Part shown: piece by piece, positions 36,157 to 44,977 of the stretch
How the letters are laid out: each line of letters opens with the position of its first letter
Position numbering within the stretch: the first letter of the stretch is position 1
From: NIOZ-UU13 sp964653075
GTDB taxonomy: Bacteria > Planctomycetota > Phycisphaerae > Sedimentisphaerales > Anaerobacaceae
Length of the DNA stretch: 60,493 nt
Direction of reading: 5' to 3'
Assembly: GCA_964653075.1 (NCBI GenBank)
Contig: CAZZAX010000013.1
Span: 1-60,493, forward strand
Notes under the pieces: generated by a model
What the model was told of the DNA's origin: nothing
Databases searched by the model: none
Seen by the model: the letters and a program-made list of their open reading frames with translations, nothing else
Translations under genes and position numbers: made by a program

Positions 36157-37602
36157 TTATGGTTTTATATTGACGATGATTCTGCGATAACTGTATAGGC
36201 TCGGCCTGCCTTCGTCTTTTACTTCCAGAATGATATGGATAGCGCACGGCGGCTTGACTTTTGGCGCTGTAAAATGTGCTTGCTGAGCCGTATCATTTTT
36301 GATATTCACTGGTCCCTTGTAATTTCCCGCTTCTTTATAGACGAACCATCGACAGGAGAATTTGTCACCATCGGGATCATAGGTGCCTTTGGCGCTGAGT
36401 TTCACGGTATCTTCTGGTCTTACTGTCAGGTGTACCACTGCTTTACTCTTGTCATTGAAAAAAGCAGCGATGGGATTGTGGTTCGCCTTTTCATATCTCT
36501 CAGCCACACACCAATCCATCCGGGCCGCAAAGTCATGCTGGTAGGCCTCGCGCCATCGCCAGATGGTTGCCTGGGCCGAGGTATATTCCAAACCGTTTTC
36601 GGCAATGACTGTGTCCTGGCAGCCCCTTGCGTTGGTCCAGATGGGACGGGTCTCGGCGTACGTTTGATGAAGGACATAGCGTCCCCCCCATCCTCCGTAG
36701 GAAGGACTGATGCGGCTGCCAAGGCCGTTGCTGATTAAATTAAAGAACGATGGTGTGTCACCTTCCATGATGTATTCCAGTTTCGGATATAGTGCTCCGA
36801 GCGGACCGTGGCTGTTGATAATGTTCTTTTCAAGCCACGGATTATCGACCAGCTCGAACTTGTGCATTGGCGCGTTTTTGTAATGGCGGTCGCCTGAAAT
36901 GCCTGTCCAGGTCGCCTTGTAATATTCCATATTATCGACACTGCCGGGCGTTACGATATAAAAAAGCTTCGGGAATGTCAGCCGCATCCATCGTCCGGAA
37001 TTGTCCTGGTCCGAGATAGTGTAAACCCGCAGCTTGGAGACAAAGGCGTCCAGTTGTTCTTCACTGCGGGTATTCTTCACCTCCCACAGTGCCTGCGCCA
37101 AACAGTTAGGCCCGCCCCAGACACTTATCCAGACGGGGCGGTCGTCCGCTTTGTCAACAACCTCGATGATGTGCCGCGAGCCTTGTGAGCTTTTACCCGG
37201 GCCGACTCCCTGCATGCCGAACTCGGGCAGACCTGCTTTTGTAACGTTTAGCAAATGTTCCTTTGTAGGATACCCGGATGCGTGTTTTAATAGATTATTG
37301 CGAACCTGACCATATGCGTTTATACGCTCACGAATATTTTCTGGCCGGACTTTGTCCCTCAACCAGACCGATGTGGTCGCAATCAGACCTTCGACATCGA
37401 ATTCGTTGGAATAAACCAGAAAACGAACCATAGATTCCTCGTCATCCGGTTCATTGGTAATGTCTGTCAGTACAATTACACGCGGCTTGGCAGATTTTTC
37501 CAGGACTCTCCTCTGTCCGGCAAAGCTCGCCCGAAAGGCTATCAGAATCACCGCTAAAGCGAACAAACATTTTGTAAAGAGGTACTTGATTTTTTTCGTC
37601 AT
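36157..37602 (-). CDS. Exported DUF1593 (nucleoside hydrolase-like) protein
   Basis: A 481-residue protein with a signal peptide ('CLFALAVILIAFRASFAG'). The body has the DUF1593 pattern: 'RVIVLTDITNEPDDEESMVRFL' (a metal-binding Asp cluster like that of nucleoside hydrolases), 'EFDVEGLIATTS', 'PVWISVWGGPNCLAQALW' and 'LRVYTISDQDNSGRWMR'. The C-terminal 100 residues form a beta-sandwich ('LSAKGTYDPDGDKFSCRWFVYKEAG'), as usual for the family. Members are found in polysaccharide-degrading bacteria and are proposed to act on glycosidic or ribosidic bonds, but the reaction is not established. It stands alone, converging with modular gene 3. Confidence 0.85.
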   Translation of the reverse strand: MTKKIKYLFTKCLFALAVILIAFRASFAGQRRVLEKSAKPRVIVLTDITNEPDDEESMVRFLVYSNEFDVEGLIATTSVWLRDKVRPENIRERINAYGQVRNNLLKHASGYPTKEHLLNVTKAGLPEFGMQGVGPGKSSQGSRHIIEVVDKADDRPVWISVWGGPNCLAQALWEVKNTRSEEQLDAFVSKLRVYTISDQDNSGRWMRLTFPKLFYIVTPGSVDNMEYYKATWTGISGDRHYKNAPMHKFELVDNPWLEKNIINSHGPLGALYPKLEYIMEGDTPSFFNLISNGLGSRISPSYGGWGGRYVLHQTYAETRPIWTNARGCQDTVIAENGLEYTSAQATIWRWREAYQHDFAARMDWCVAERYEKANHNPIAAFFNDKSKAVVHLTVRPEDTVKLSAKGTYDPDGDKFSCRWFVYKEAGNYKGPVNIKNDTAQQAHFTAPKVKPPCAIHIILEVKDEGRPSLYSYRRIIVNIKP

Positions 37603-37738
37603 CGGAAGTTTCTCCTTTTTATTATGTTTTTCCGAGTCTTTTTAATTTTCGAAACCAAATGAATAAAATATTCAATGCTGAAACTTAAACACCCTGCCGA
37701 TCACAGTTTGGCCGTTTCTCCTTGGGAGTCCTGATGGA

Positions 37739-38827
37739 CTACAACTGCCTTTTTACGGCCTGGGCATGGATGAGTTCGAATACGGCCTTGATGAATTCAC
37801 TCTCCAGCCCAAGCTGCTGTGCTTTAGCCATGTGGTCCTTAAGAAGGTGCTCCCATCTGTTAATCTGAAGAACGGGAATATTGTGCTCCTGCTTGAGTTT
37901 TCCTATTTCCTCAACCCATTTCATCCTTTCCGCCAGGTCCTGTATAATTTGTGAATCTGCGTGGCTGATCTCCGCTCGCAGGCGGGCTATACTTCTTTTT
38001 ACCTGCTTTTCCGTAATGGCCTTATCTCGCGTCCGAAGCTTGCTGAGCAGCTTCATCAGTACTTTTGGCGTGATTTGCTGTTTCGAATCACTCAAAGCCC
38101 GGCCCGGGTCGTTATGAGTTTCTATCATAAGGCCCTTAATGCCTAAATCCAATGCTGTCTGAGAAATAGGCTCTATGAAATTCCGGTGCCCGCCTATATG
38201 GCTCGGGTCGCAAATAATAGGCAGGTTCGGCAGCAGCCTTTTCAATTCGATAGGAATCTGCCAGTTTGGATTGTTGCGGTATGCCATCCGCACGTAAGTT
38301 GAGAAACCTCTGTGTATGGCTGCAAGTTTTTTAATCCCGGCGTTATACAGCCTTTCGATGGCCCCCAGCCAAAGACCAAGCTCGGCATTGATAGGGTTCT
38401 TCACAAGTACGGGTACATCGACTCCTTTGAGGGAGTTGGCTATCTCCTGTACGAGGAACGGATTCACAGTCGTTCTTGCTCCAATCCAGAGAATATCAAC
38501 ATCGTTTTCGAGACAGAGTTCGACGTGCTGTGTGTTTGCCACCTCGGTTGTCGTAAGAAGGCAGGTCTCAGCCTTTACTTGCTTTAGCCATTCCAGGCCG
38601 ACTTTTCCGACTCCTTCGAAGCTGTTGGGCCGTGTACGGGGCTTCCAAACTCCCGCACGAAAAACCCTGACATGGGGTGACTTTGCCAGTTTCCGGGCTA
38701 TCGATATTACCTGCCGCTTAGACTCGGCGCTGCAGGGGCCCGCAATCACCCAGGGAATCCTGTTGAACTTCAACCATGTTGAGATTTCTGATAAATGTTG
38801 ATTCAGCTTTTTCAGGTTCTCAGTCAT
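37739..38827 (-). CDS. Bifunctional DAHP synthase / chorismate mutase
   Basis: A 362-residue cytoplasmic enzyme. Residues about 20-265 form a DAHP synthase of the KDO8P/type I-beta kind: 'WVIAGPCSAESKRQV', 'VFRAGVWKPRTRPNSFEGVG', 'DILWIGARTTVNPF', 'PVLVKNPINAELGLWLGAI' and 'PIICDPSHIGGHR'. Residues about 275-360 form an AroQ-type chorismate mutase helix bundle ('SIARLRAEISHADSQIIQDLAERMKWVEEIGKLKQEH' pattern). It would catalyse the first step of the shikimate pathway and the branch to phenylalanine/tyrosine. The mutase part likely serves as a regulatory domain, as known for this fusion type in Bacteroidetes. The gene stands alone. Confidence 0.9.
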   Translation of the reverse strand: MTENLKKLNQHLSEISTWLKFNRIPWVIAGPCSAESKRQVISIARKLAKSPHVRVFRAGVWKPRTRPNSFEGVGKVGLEWLKQVKAETCLLTTTEVANTQHVELCLENDVDILWIGARTTVNPFLVQEIANSLKGVDVPVLVKNPINAELGLWLGAIERLYNAGIKKLAAIHRGFSTYVRMAYRNNPNWQIPIELKRLLPNLPIICDPSHIGGHRNFIEPISQTALDLGIKGLMIETHNDPGRALSDSKQQITPKVLMKLLSKLRTRDKAITEKQVKRSIARLRAEISHADSQIIQDLAERMKWVEEIGKLKQEHNIPVLQINRWEHLLKDHMAKAQQLGLESEFIKAVFELIHAQAVKRQL

Positions 38828-39022
38828 TGACGGTTAAAACCTCGATACTCAATTGATATTCTCGGTTTCCAGAGCTTAATACTTTACCCAGCACTAATTT
38901 GTAAATATCATCCAACGTTTTTAAGCGACAATATGTATAATTATATCGATACATTTTACCGCTGGCACAATCAGCAAATTAGTGCTGGGCGAATTGTAAC
39001 CTGCCAGACAGAGAAAATAAAG

Positions 39023-39072
39023 AGTGGCACGGGCATCCTGCCCGTGTTCACGGCATGGAAAGCCGTGCCACC
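39023..39072. repeat. REP-like hairpin of the GTGGCACGGGC family
   Basis: GGTGGCACGGC is inverted: GTGGCACGGGC at 39024 and GCCGTGCCACC at 39062-39072, with two nested inverted parts between. Such palindromes are common in planctomycete intergenic regions. It sits in the spacer between the DAHP synthase and the next minus-strand unit. Confidence 0.7.
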
Positions 39073-39097
39073 GTACATCGGTAAAGAATATATACCT

Positions 39098-41185
39098 CTA
39101 ATGGCGACGGATGTGTAACAGGCAGAGCCTGCGCGCCGGCATCTCGAAAAAGACCCGCGTCCTGTCGCCTTTGACTATAAGTTTATCGGTTATTAAGGCC
39201 TTTTGTTCCTTGCCATTTTTGATTGTTAAAGTAAGAATATATTCACCGGGTTTCAGTAAGTACAACTCAGCCGACATCGGACGTTTTCCCTGGCCGAAGT
39301 GGAACAGCTCCGCAGCAAATTTTTCAGTTCCCAATTCGGTCACCAACGCTGCAATATTACGGGGCTCTGTCAGCCAGCGGACGGCGTTCAGAGGAAAGTA
39401 CCCGGCACCGCCCGGATCGCCGGTTACCGTTGAATAAAGAAGCGATGAATCTGGGGTCTGAAATGTTACAGCAGGTTCGGACAACTTCTCGTTACCTGTA
39501 AATAGTGTCGGGAACCGCAGGACGCGGTCGGTATAGCGGACTTCGCTGGTGTAACCTTCGAAATTGACCCGCAGGGCTTCGGCGTTGTTGCCCAGCGCAG
39601 AGACCAGTGAGCTGAAATCACCTTCCAGCTTAAAACGGATATATGGTAAATTCTCTTTACCTATAAGTTCGTCGAACTCGGTATTGCCTGTCAGGAACCT
39701 GTATTTGGCGATTACACTCGACAGGCCGCCAAGTCTCGATACACACCAGGCTTCAGTGCCGGGGGTTGGCTCTTTTTTCGGTGGTGCACTGAGATACTTA
39801 AGACGGACATTTGCCAGAGAACGAATTGGTTCGAGATACTTGGCCTTGCCTGTGATGTAATGAGTAAGTAAAAGTGTGTGGGTCATCTGGCTCATCGCGC
39901 TTGGGTAAAGGTAAAGTGTGTATTCACCATGATTCCTGGGATCCCACCAGTCAGGCGAAAGGCCGCCGGCTTTTCCGTCGGGCCAGTGGATTGCCGTAGG
40001 AATAATTCCGGCCGGCTTGCCTCGTTCGGCTCGTGCCGCCGCATCGACCCACGTATCCATCCAGGCGGAAAAGAGTCTCGTCAAGTTCGCATCAGCCGTC
40101 CGCTGCCAATAAAGCAAAGTCGGCTGAACCACCCTCGGATGGTACACGGTGTCACAGGCTCGCGCCGGATTCGTGTCGATTTTGTTTGCAGTAAAATACG
40201 TGCTTTTAAACTGCAGGTAACCGCGTTCATTTCGAGAAGTCCAAAACTGCTCCATTAGCTCAGCCAACCGAAGGGCGCGCCTGCGCCAGAGTTTATTGTC
40301 CGGGTCAAGGTGCATCATCGGCGTTATCACATCGGCAGAGTCCTCGGCAGTATGTTCAACGTCCGACATTCTGGTCGTGTAGCCGAGCTTTATGTGAGGC
40401 TGATCCATCAGGGCAGTGGAAAACCTCGCTTGTGCCTGCGTAATCTTCGGGCTCTCGAATCCAATCAGTACCGGCACCCACCAGCGCCACATCTCACAGT
40501 CGTCCCCCCATCCGCCGCCGTATTCACCGTTTTCCTGCATGCGGTTGTCTATCCACCACTCAATGATATCAGCCAGACGTTCCAGACCCTCCCGCTGGTA
40601 AACGGCCCATTGGGGTGCTCCCGGGACGGCATTGTATTCTTTATACGGGCCGGTGGGATGACCGAGATACATCCGGATAATCTTGTTTTCAGGATATGCC
40701 AAGGCGGCTTTCTCAAAAAACCCCCGTGCTACACCGAAGAATTCACGCCGTCTTTGTGGAATACTCCATACACTGCCGGACTCCATAGTGTACCAGATGA
40801 CCATCCTGCCGCGATACAGCCAGGTCAGCGGATAAAGCACAGATGTTTCGGGAATCTTAAAATCGAAGTCCTTATTCCGGCTTACCTGCCGGCCAAAATA
40901 GTCCAATCGTTGTTCATTCAGCCAGCGGTCGATCTGTGTGATGAGCTTAGTGAGGTCTTCTCTTAAAGAGTTGTCCAAATTCGGTCGTTCCCTGAGTTGT
41001 CTTAAATACTCAAGGCGGACTTCATCACTTTCTGCGTTACCAGCTCGGTGAATAACAGACGCAATGGAATCATCCCCGGCCTTAGCTTGTGTTGTACAAA
41101 GCAAAACGGTCAATACCATTACTAACCATAACACTGTTTTCAGTCGCTCATTTCCATGTTGTCTATGAACACAGGCTAAGCCCAC
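39098..41185 (-). CDS. Exported protein of unknown function, probably all-alpha enzyme-like fold
   Basis: I do not recognise a named family. The 695-residue product has a signal peptide ('TVLWLVMVLTVLLCTTQAKAG') and a helical, Trp-rich body ('EYGGGWGDDCEMWRWWVPVLIGF', 'GKAGGLSPDWWDPRNHGEYTLYLYP') that resembles an alpha/alpha-toroid, the fold of many glycoside hydrolases and lyases. The last 90 residues look like a beta-sandwich ('LLKPGEYILTLTIKNGKEQ'). The start is GTG at 41185, with GGAGG 8 bases upstream. It lies 26 bases after an SSS transporter gene, so it may process a substrate that the transporter imports. A carbohydrate-active role is a guess from context. Confidence 0.7.
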   Translation of the reverse strand: MGLACVHRQHGNERLKTVLWLVMVLTVLLCTTQAKAGDDSIASVIHRAGNAESDEVRLEYLRQLRERPNLDNSLREDLTKLITQIDRWLNEQRLDYFGRQVSRNKDFDFKIPETSVLYPLTWLYRGRMVIWYTMESGSVWSIPQRRREFFGVARGFFEKAALAYPENKIIRMYLGHPTGPYKEYNAVPGAPQWAVYQREGLERLADIIEWWIDNRMQENGEYGGGWGDDCEMWRWWVPVLIGFESPKITQAQARFSTALMDQPHIKLGYTTRMSDVEHTAEDSADVITPMMHLDPDNKLWRRRALRLAELMEQFWTSRNERGYLQFKSTYFTANKIDTNPARACDTVYHPRVVQPTLLYWQRTADANLTRLFSAWMDTWVDAAARAERGKPAGIIPTAIHWPDGKAGGLSPDWWDPRNHGEYTLYLYPSAMSQMTHTLLLTHYITGKAKYLEPIRSLANVRLKYLSAPPKKEPTPGTEAWCVSRLGGLSSVIAKYRFLTGNTEFDELIGKENLPYIRFKLEGDFSSLVSALGNNAEALRVNFEGYTSEVRYTDRVLRFPTLFTGNEKLSEPAVTFQTPDSSLLYSTVTGDPGGAGYFPLNAVRWLTEPRNIAALVTELGTEKFAAELFHFGQGKRPMSAELYLLKPGEYILTLTIKNGKEQKALITDKLIVKGDRTRVFFEMPARRLCLLHIRRH

Positions 41186-41211
41186 TTTTGTTACCTCCTT
41201 CGAAACCTTAT

Positions 41212-42606
41212 TTATACTTTGCTATCATTATTTATGAATGATAGTTTGTTGGTTAGAGTAAAAGCAAGGAAATTACAGAACACTCCAATCACCAGGCCGC
41301 TTATTCCCATCGGTGATTCCAATAAGCCTTTCCATACCAGCACGCCCGCCACACCGCCTATTGTACCGCTAAAGAAACCGGCCCTGCTGACACGGACGCC
41401 CAGAAATACCGCTGCCAATGGAACGAGAATAACAGGCGCCCAGAAATAATAAGCATAAATAAGGATGTCGAGAATGCTGCTAATCTTGATGGCGAAAACA
41501 ACGGCCATAATACCTACAAAGCAGTTAGTAAGTTTAGCCAGGAGCAGCTCCTGCCCTTCGGACAGCGGTTTTGTCCGAAGAGGTTTGACAATATCGTTGA
41601 TGCAGCCGGTGGCCGCTCCGTTCAGAAAAGAGTCCGCCGAGGACATCACGATCGATATCACACCGGCGATGACAACCCCCCGCACTCCTGCGGGCAGCAC
41701 TGTACGAATAACATACGGCATTGCCTGATTAGGATTTATTGTGGAGTCCAGCGCCAGGGCAACTAATCCGATTGCGCCGGTAATCACAAAGAACGGTATC
41801 GAGAAAATGCCGCTAAGCATGGTGCCGCGGGCTGTGTGCACTGAATCCTTGCCGATGAACAAACGCTGCACGTAAGGAGGTACAAGTGTTTCGCCCAGCA
41901 AAAAAGTAAGGAACAGCGACAGGAAAGCTCCGATTGTCATAGTATCTGCCGGGACTGAAAAATGGCCTGCCGGTACGGCCTCTCTGATGGCGGAAAAACC
42001 CCCTAACTTTACAATGCCAAATATAAGGGCAGCCGGCAAACCAATGGCAAGGACACAGAACTGCATGATGTCTGTCAGCACGACGGCACGCATCCCGCCT
42101 ATTGTAGAATAGGCAATTACAATTCCGCAGCCAATCAGGATGCCCCAAATCGGTTCGATGCCGACGAATACCTTGAAGATGAGTCCCATTGCCCCCACCT
42201 GTGCACCCACAATCCCTGCGCAAAGGAAAACAGAAAAAAACCCGGTAATGACTTTCGCCGATTTGCCGTATCCCCGCTCCATAATATCACCTGCGGAGAT
42301 GACGTTGGGAAAATTGTCCATCCTTGGAGCAATAAATCTGGCCACGAGAATCTCTTTAAGGCTGAATCCCCAAAGCGCTACGATGTTCGCAATACCAAAG
42401 CGAAAAACCTTCTCGGCATTACCGATAGAAAAACCACCCCCGATAAACGATGCGGAGAGGGTCGCAAAAATTACCAGCGATGTGTAAGACCTGTGCGATA
42501 CCGAGAATTCCTGAAGGCTCTTCATACCCCTCCCACTTGACAAGCCCACTAAAAGGACTACGCATAAATAGAAGATGATAATGGCATAGTCCAGATAATT
42601 AAGCAT
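41212..42606 (-). CDS. Sodium:solute symporter family transporter (SSS)
   Basis: A 464-residue inner-membrane protein with about 13 hydrophobic segments. It has the typical start 'LDYAIIIFYLCVVLLVGLSSG' and 'GFSIGNAEKVFRFGIANIVALWG', a sodium-site region 'ILIGCGIVIAYSTIGGMRAVVLTD', and 'GVVIAGVISIVMSSADSFLNGAATGCINDI', the well-conserved TM8 region of SSS proteins. Substrates of the family include sugars, sialic acid, proline and panthothenate; none can be assigned. It is transcribed ahead of the unknown exported gene at 39098-41185 with a 26-base gap, and downstream of the broken DapB-like gene, which suggests a sugar- or amino-acid-uptake unit. Confidence 0.9.
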   Translation of the reverse strand: MLNYLDYAIIIFYLCVVLLVGLSSGRGMKSLQEFSVSHRSYTSLVIFATLSASFIGGGFSIGNAEKVFRFGIANIVALWGFSLKEILVARFIAPRMDNFPNVISAGDIMERGYGKSAKVITGFFSVFLCAGIVGAQVGAMGLIFKVFVGIEPIWGILIGCGIVIAYSTIGGMRAVVLTDIMQFCVLAIGLPAALIFGIVKLGGFSAIREAVPAGHFSVPADTMTIGAFLSLFLTFLLGETLVPPYVQRLFIGKDSVHTARGTMLSGIFSIPFFVITGAIGLVALALDSTINPNQAMPYVIRTVLPAGVRGVVIAGVISIVMSSADSFLNGAATGCINDIVKPLRTKPLSEGQELLLAKLTNCFVGIMAVVFAIKISSILDILIYAYYFWAPVILVPLAAVFLGVRVSRAGFFSGTIGGVAGVLVWKGLLESPMGISGLVIGVFCNFLAFTLTNKLSFINNDSKV

Positions 42607-42688
42607 AATGTTCAGGTTTCCCTAAAGGTCTTTTTCAGTCCGCTTTAAGACGCCTTACGCCGGAGCGAAGGTCAATTATTCGAAGCTC

Positions 42689-43023
42689 TCATACCGCTGT
42701 TTCCATGAAAAAAGCAACCGGCGGGATATCACCCATCGTCTTAAGGCCGGCCCTTGCCCCCAAGAACGGCTCTCGAAAGCCGCAACACTGCTTAAAGTGG
42801 TAACTATCGCCACTTCAGGCTGTCCGCACCTGATTGCCTCGTTAAGATTACTGCTGACGGTTATTCCGAGAGGATTTATGTCGCACAATTCACCAGGCTC
42901 TTTACCGGCCATATCTGGATCAGGGTCAACGGCTCCTGCGATGTTAAAACATCCGCGCTCCACTGTATACTTAACTATTTTCTGTCCAATAGGGCCGATT
43001 CCTACGTGAATCGTATTAATCAT
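42689..43023 (-). pseudogene. Remnant of a DapB/2,4-diaminopentanoate-dehydrogenase-like gene (internal deletion)
   Basis: The N-terminal 80 residues are a clear Rossmann start: 'INTIHVGIGPIGQKIVKYT', 'FNIAGAVDPDPDMAGKEPGEL', 'LGITVSSNLNEAI', 'PEVAIVTTLSSVAAFE'. The family continues for about 270 more residues, but here the frame becomes unlike protein within a few codons. A neighbouring frame then reads 'FLGARAGLKTMGDIPPVAFF' and stops at 42689, which resembles the C-terminus of the same family. A deletion of most of the gene, with frame loss, explains both parts. If translated in the first frame the product is about 115 residues (stop at 42676) and cannot be an active dehydrogenase. The ATG at 43023 has AAGGGA upstream. 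Confidence 0.65.
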
Positions 43024-43041
43024 GTGTGTCTGTCCCTTCAT

Positions 43042-43375
43042 GATTTGAAATCAGGTTGTTCGTCATTTGTTCTTTATACCATTTTGAATAATTTTTCTGT
43101 ATTCATTTTCTCAATATATTTTGATTTCATCTGTTATGAGTTTGCGCTAATTTTCATTGCTCGACAATATATTGGAAGGAACGATGGCGGTTACTGGTTG
43201 CATAATTAACGATCAACGATGATAAGATACATTGGTCTTGCGATGACCTGTCAGTTTATCGTTTTTGATTAGTTAGAGCTTCCAATGTGCTTGGATTTAT
43301 TTGAGCAATTCAGCAAAAAGCTTACAAATATGCTTGGTCTTTTCCATACTTGACAACAGCCACAACAATCTTACG
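43042..43375. other. Intergenic region
   Basis: An AT-rich stretch of about 330 bases between the DapB-like remnant and the lipoprotein gene, both on the minus strand. It would hold the promoter of the remnant/SSS unit. I see no gene, repeat or convincing terminator. Confidence 0.3.
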
Positions 43376-43879
43376 TCAGGGCTGTTCATTGGGCTCTTCG
43401 TGCATTTCTATAGTTACCTGGCCCGAAGCTGCTTCTATTTGCTCCTCAAGTTTCCCAATTGTGGTAAGCAGTTCCTCGTTCAATTCTTCCAGGGCTTTGA
43501 CTTCTTCGGTCTTTTCCTTTAGCTGCCCGGCCAGCTCATTGGCTAATGCCTGTGTATCCCTGGCCTTTGTCAGAGCTTCGTCTCGCTGGGCTGTAAGCTC
43601 ATTCACCTGCTCTTGTAAAGAGTCTTTGGTCCTTGCTGCCAAAGCCAGCTCCGATTTGATTTTCTCGAATTCTTCGAGAGTTTCAGATAATCCCTCATTC
43701 AGCTCATTACTTTCACTTTGGGTTTTCTCAAGTGCAATCTTCATCTTTGCCAGTTCGGCTTTGGTCTTTTCGGCTTCGGCAGCGGTTTTCTCATTTTCTC
43801 CGGCAGATTCTTTACACCCTCCCGGGAACAACATGAAAATAATTAACAAAAGTAACTTTACTGTCAGTTTCCCACTCAT
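43376..43879 (-). CDS. Small coiled-coil lipoprotein
   Basis: A 167-residue protein with a lipoprotein signal ('LLLLIIFMLFPGGC', lipobox FPGGC, Cys about 22), then an unbroken, charged coiled coil rich in Glu, Lys, Ala and Leu in heptads ('TLEEFEKIKSELALAARTKD', 'TEEVKALEELNEELLTTIGK') and an acidic tail ending 'HEEPNEQP'. It would be anchored to a membrane in the envelope and might be a structural spacer. It has its own ribosome site (AAGGAG, 7 bases) and follows the deoxyhypusine-synthase-like gene by 72 bases; a functional link with polyamines is not shown. Confidence 0.78.
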   Translation of the reverse strand: MSGKLTVKLLLLIIFMLFPGGCKESAGENEKTAAEAEKTKAELAKMKIALEKTQSESNELNEGLSETLEEFEKIKSELALAARTKDSLQEQVNELTAQRDEALTKARDTQALANELAGQLKEKTEEVKALEELNEELLTTIGKLEEQIEAASGQVTIEMHEEPNEQP

Positions 43880-43951
43880 TTCATTGCTCCTTTTATGTCT
43901 TTCGAGACCAGACCCAGACTCTCCACACGCGAGTCTGGGCGGCGGGAAAGA

Positions 43952-44977
43952 TTACTCGAAAATCTTGTTTAATTGTCTTTGGTATCTGTTTTCCCAGCTT
44001 CGGCTGTGATAAACGTAGCTGATTATAAGCGGCAGAACGGACGTGGCTTCCGCATAAACCATCTGCTCATAAAGAGTATTCACCTTGCCCCAAGAGTGGG
44101 CCTCTTTGAGCGTTGAGCTTGAGCAGGCGCCGTCTCTGACATCTGCAACTGTAATCTGCACCGCGTATTTATGCATATTTGCATGTTCCCCCAGAATCTC
44201 GGCACAGACGACAGTATCCTGGGCAAAGTTTTTCGGCACCCCGCCTCCGATCATAAACAGCCCCGAGACCGGAGATTTTATCTTTATCTCCGTAAGCTCC
44301 CTGAAGTCTTTAACAGAGTCGATGGAAATATGGTTATCCTCGTTTACGACCTGATGCTTTACCAGGCCAAAGCCGGCGCTCGAATCCGAGAATGCCGGGC
44401 AGAATATCGGCACATCATTTTCATAAGCCGTCTGAACCAGAGAGTTCGGTTTTTTTGCATTGTTTTTAACGAGATATTTACCCATCTGACGGATAAATTC
44501 TCTTGAAGAATAAGGTCCCGGAGCAAGTAAATCGGCTATTTCTTTTATAGTGTTATCGCAGACCTGAAGCTGTTCTTCATCAATAAGGGTATCATAGATT
44601 CTGTCGATATACAGCTCTCTTAATATCTTATCATCCACATAAGGATTTCCTTTATAATGCTGAAAACCCAGGGCTTCGAAGAAATCCATATCGACTATTG
44701 TTGCTCCCGTTGCGACAATAACATCGACCATATTGTGCTTTACCATATCGACATAAATCTGCATGCACCCGGCTGCGCTGGTGCTGCCCGCTATGCATAA
44801 CATAATTGTGCACTCCTCATCATTTATCATCTTGATGAGAATGTCCGCCGCCGCGGCGGTGTCTCTTGCCGTAAAGGACATGTCTCTCATGGATTCGATT
44901 ATCTCGGTGGAATCGAAAGATTTTATGTCGATATGTCTTACAGGCTCTTTAAGAAAATCGCTCTTTTCCATTTTCAT
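43952..44977 (-). CDS. Deoxyhypusine synthase-like protein (bacterial; possible homospermidine synthase)
   Basis: A 341-residue NAD-dependent enzyme of the deoxyhypusine synthase family. Family marks are 'TIMLCIAGSTSAAGCMQIYVDMV', 'VDVIVATGATIVDMDFFE', 'PIFCPAFSDSSAGFGLVKHQ', 'GLFMIGGGVPKNFAQDT', and the active-site Lys298 in 'HSWGKVNTLYEQMVYAEATS', which in the eukaryotic enzyme carries the aminobutyl group. Bacteria have no eIF5A, so these homologues are thought to transfer the aminobutyl group to a polyamine such as putrescine, forming homospermidine. The gene overlaps the agmatinase gene by four bases in a putrescine-forming operon, which supports that idea. The donor and product are not visible from the sequence. 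Confidence 0.88.
   Translation of the reverse strand: MKMEKSDFLKEPVRHIDIKSFDSTEIIESMRDMSFTARDTAAAADILIKMINDEECTIMLCIAGSTSAAGCMQIYVDMVKHNMVDVIVATGATIVDMDFFEALGFQHYKGNPYVDDKILRELYIDRIYDTLIDEEQLQVCDNTIKEIADLLAPGPYSSREFIRQMGKYLVKNNAKKPNSLVQTAYENDVPIFCPAFSDSSAGFGLVKHQVVNEDNHISIDSVKDFRELTEIKIKSPVSGLFMIGGGVPKNFAQDTVVCAEILGEHANMHKYAVQITVADVRDGACSSSTLKEAHSWGKVNTLYEQMVYAEATSVLPLIISYVYHSRSWENRYQRQLNKIFE

Noticed and set aside
43350..44009. A 219-codon serine-rich plus-strand frame opposite the lipoprotein gene
   Set aside because: Reverse of a Glu/Lys coiled coil gives Ser/Phe-rich translations; no start signal.
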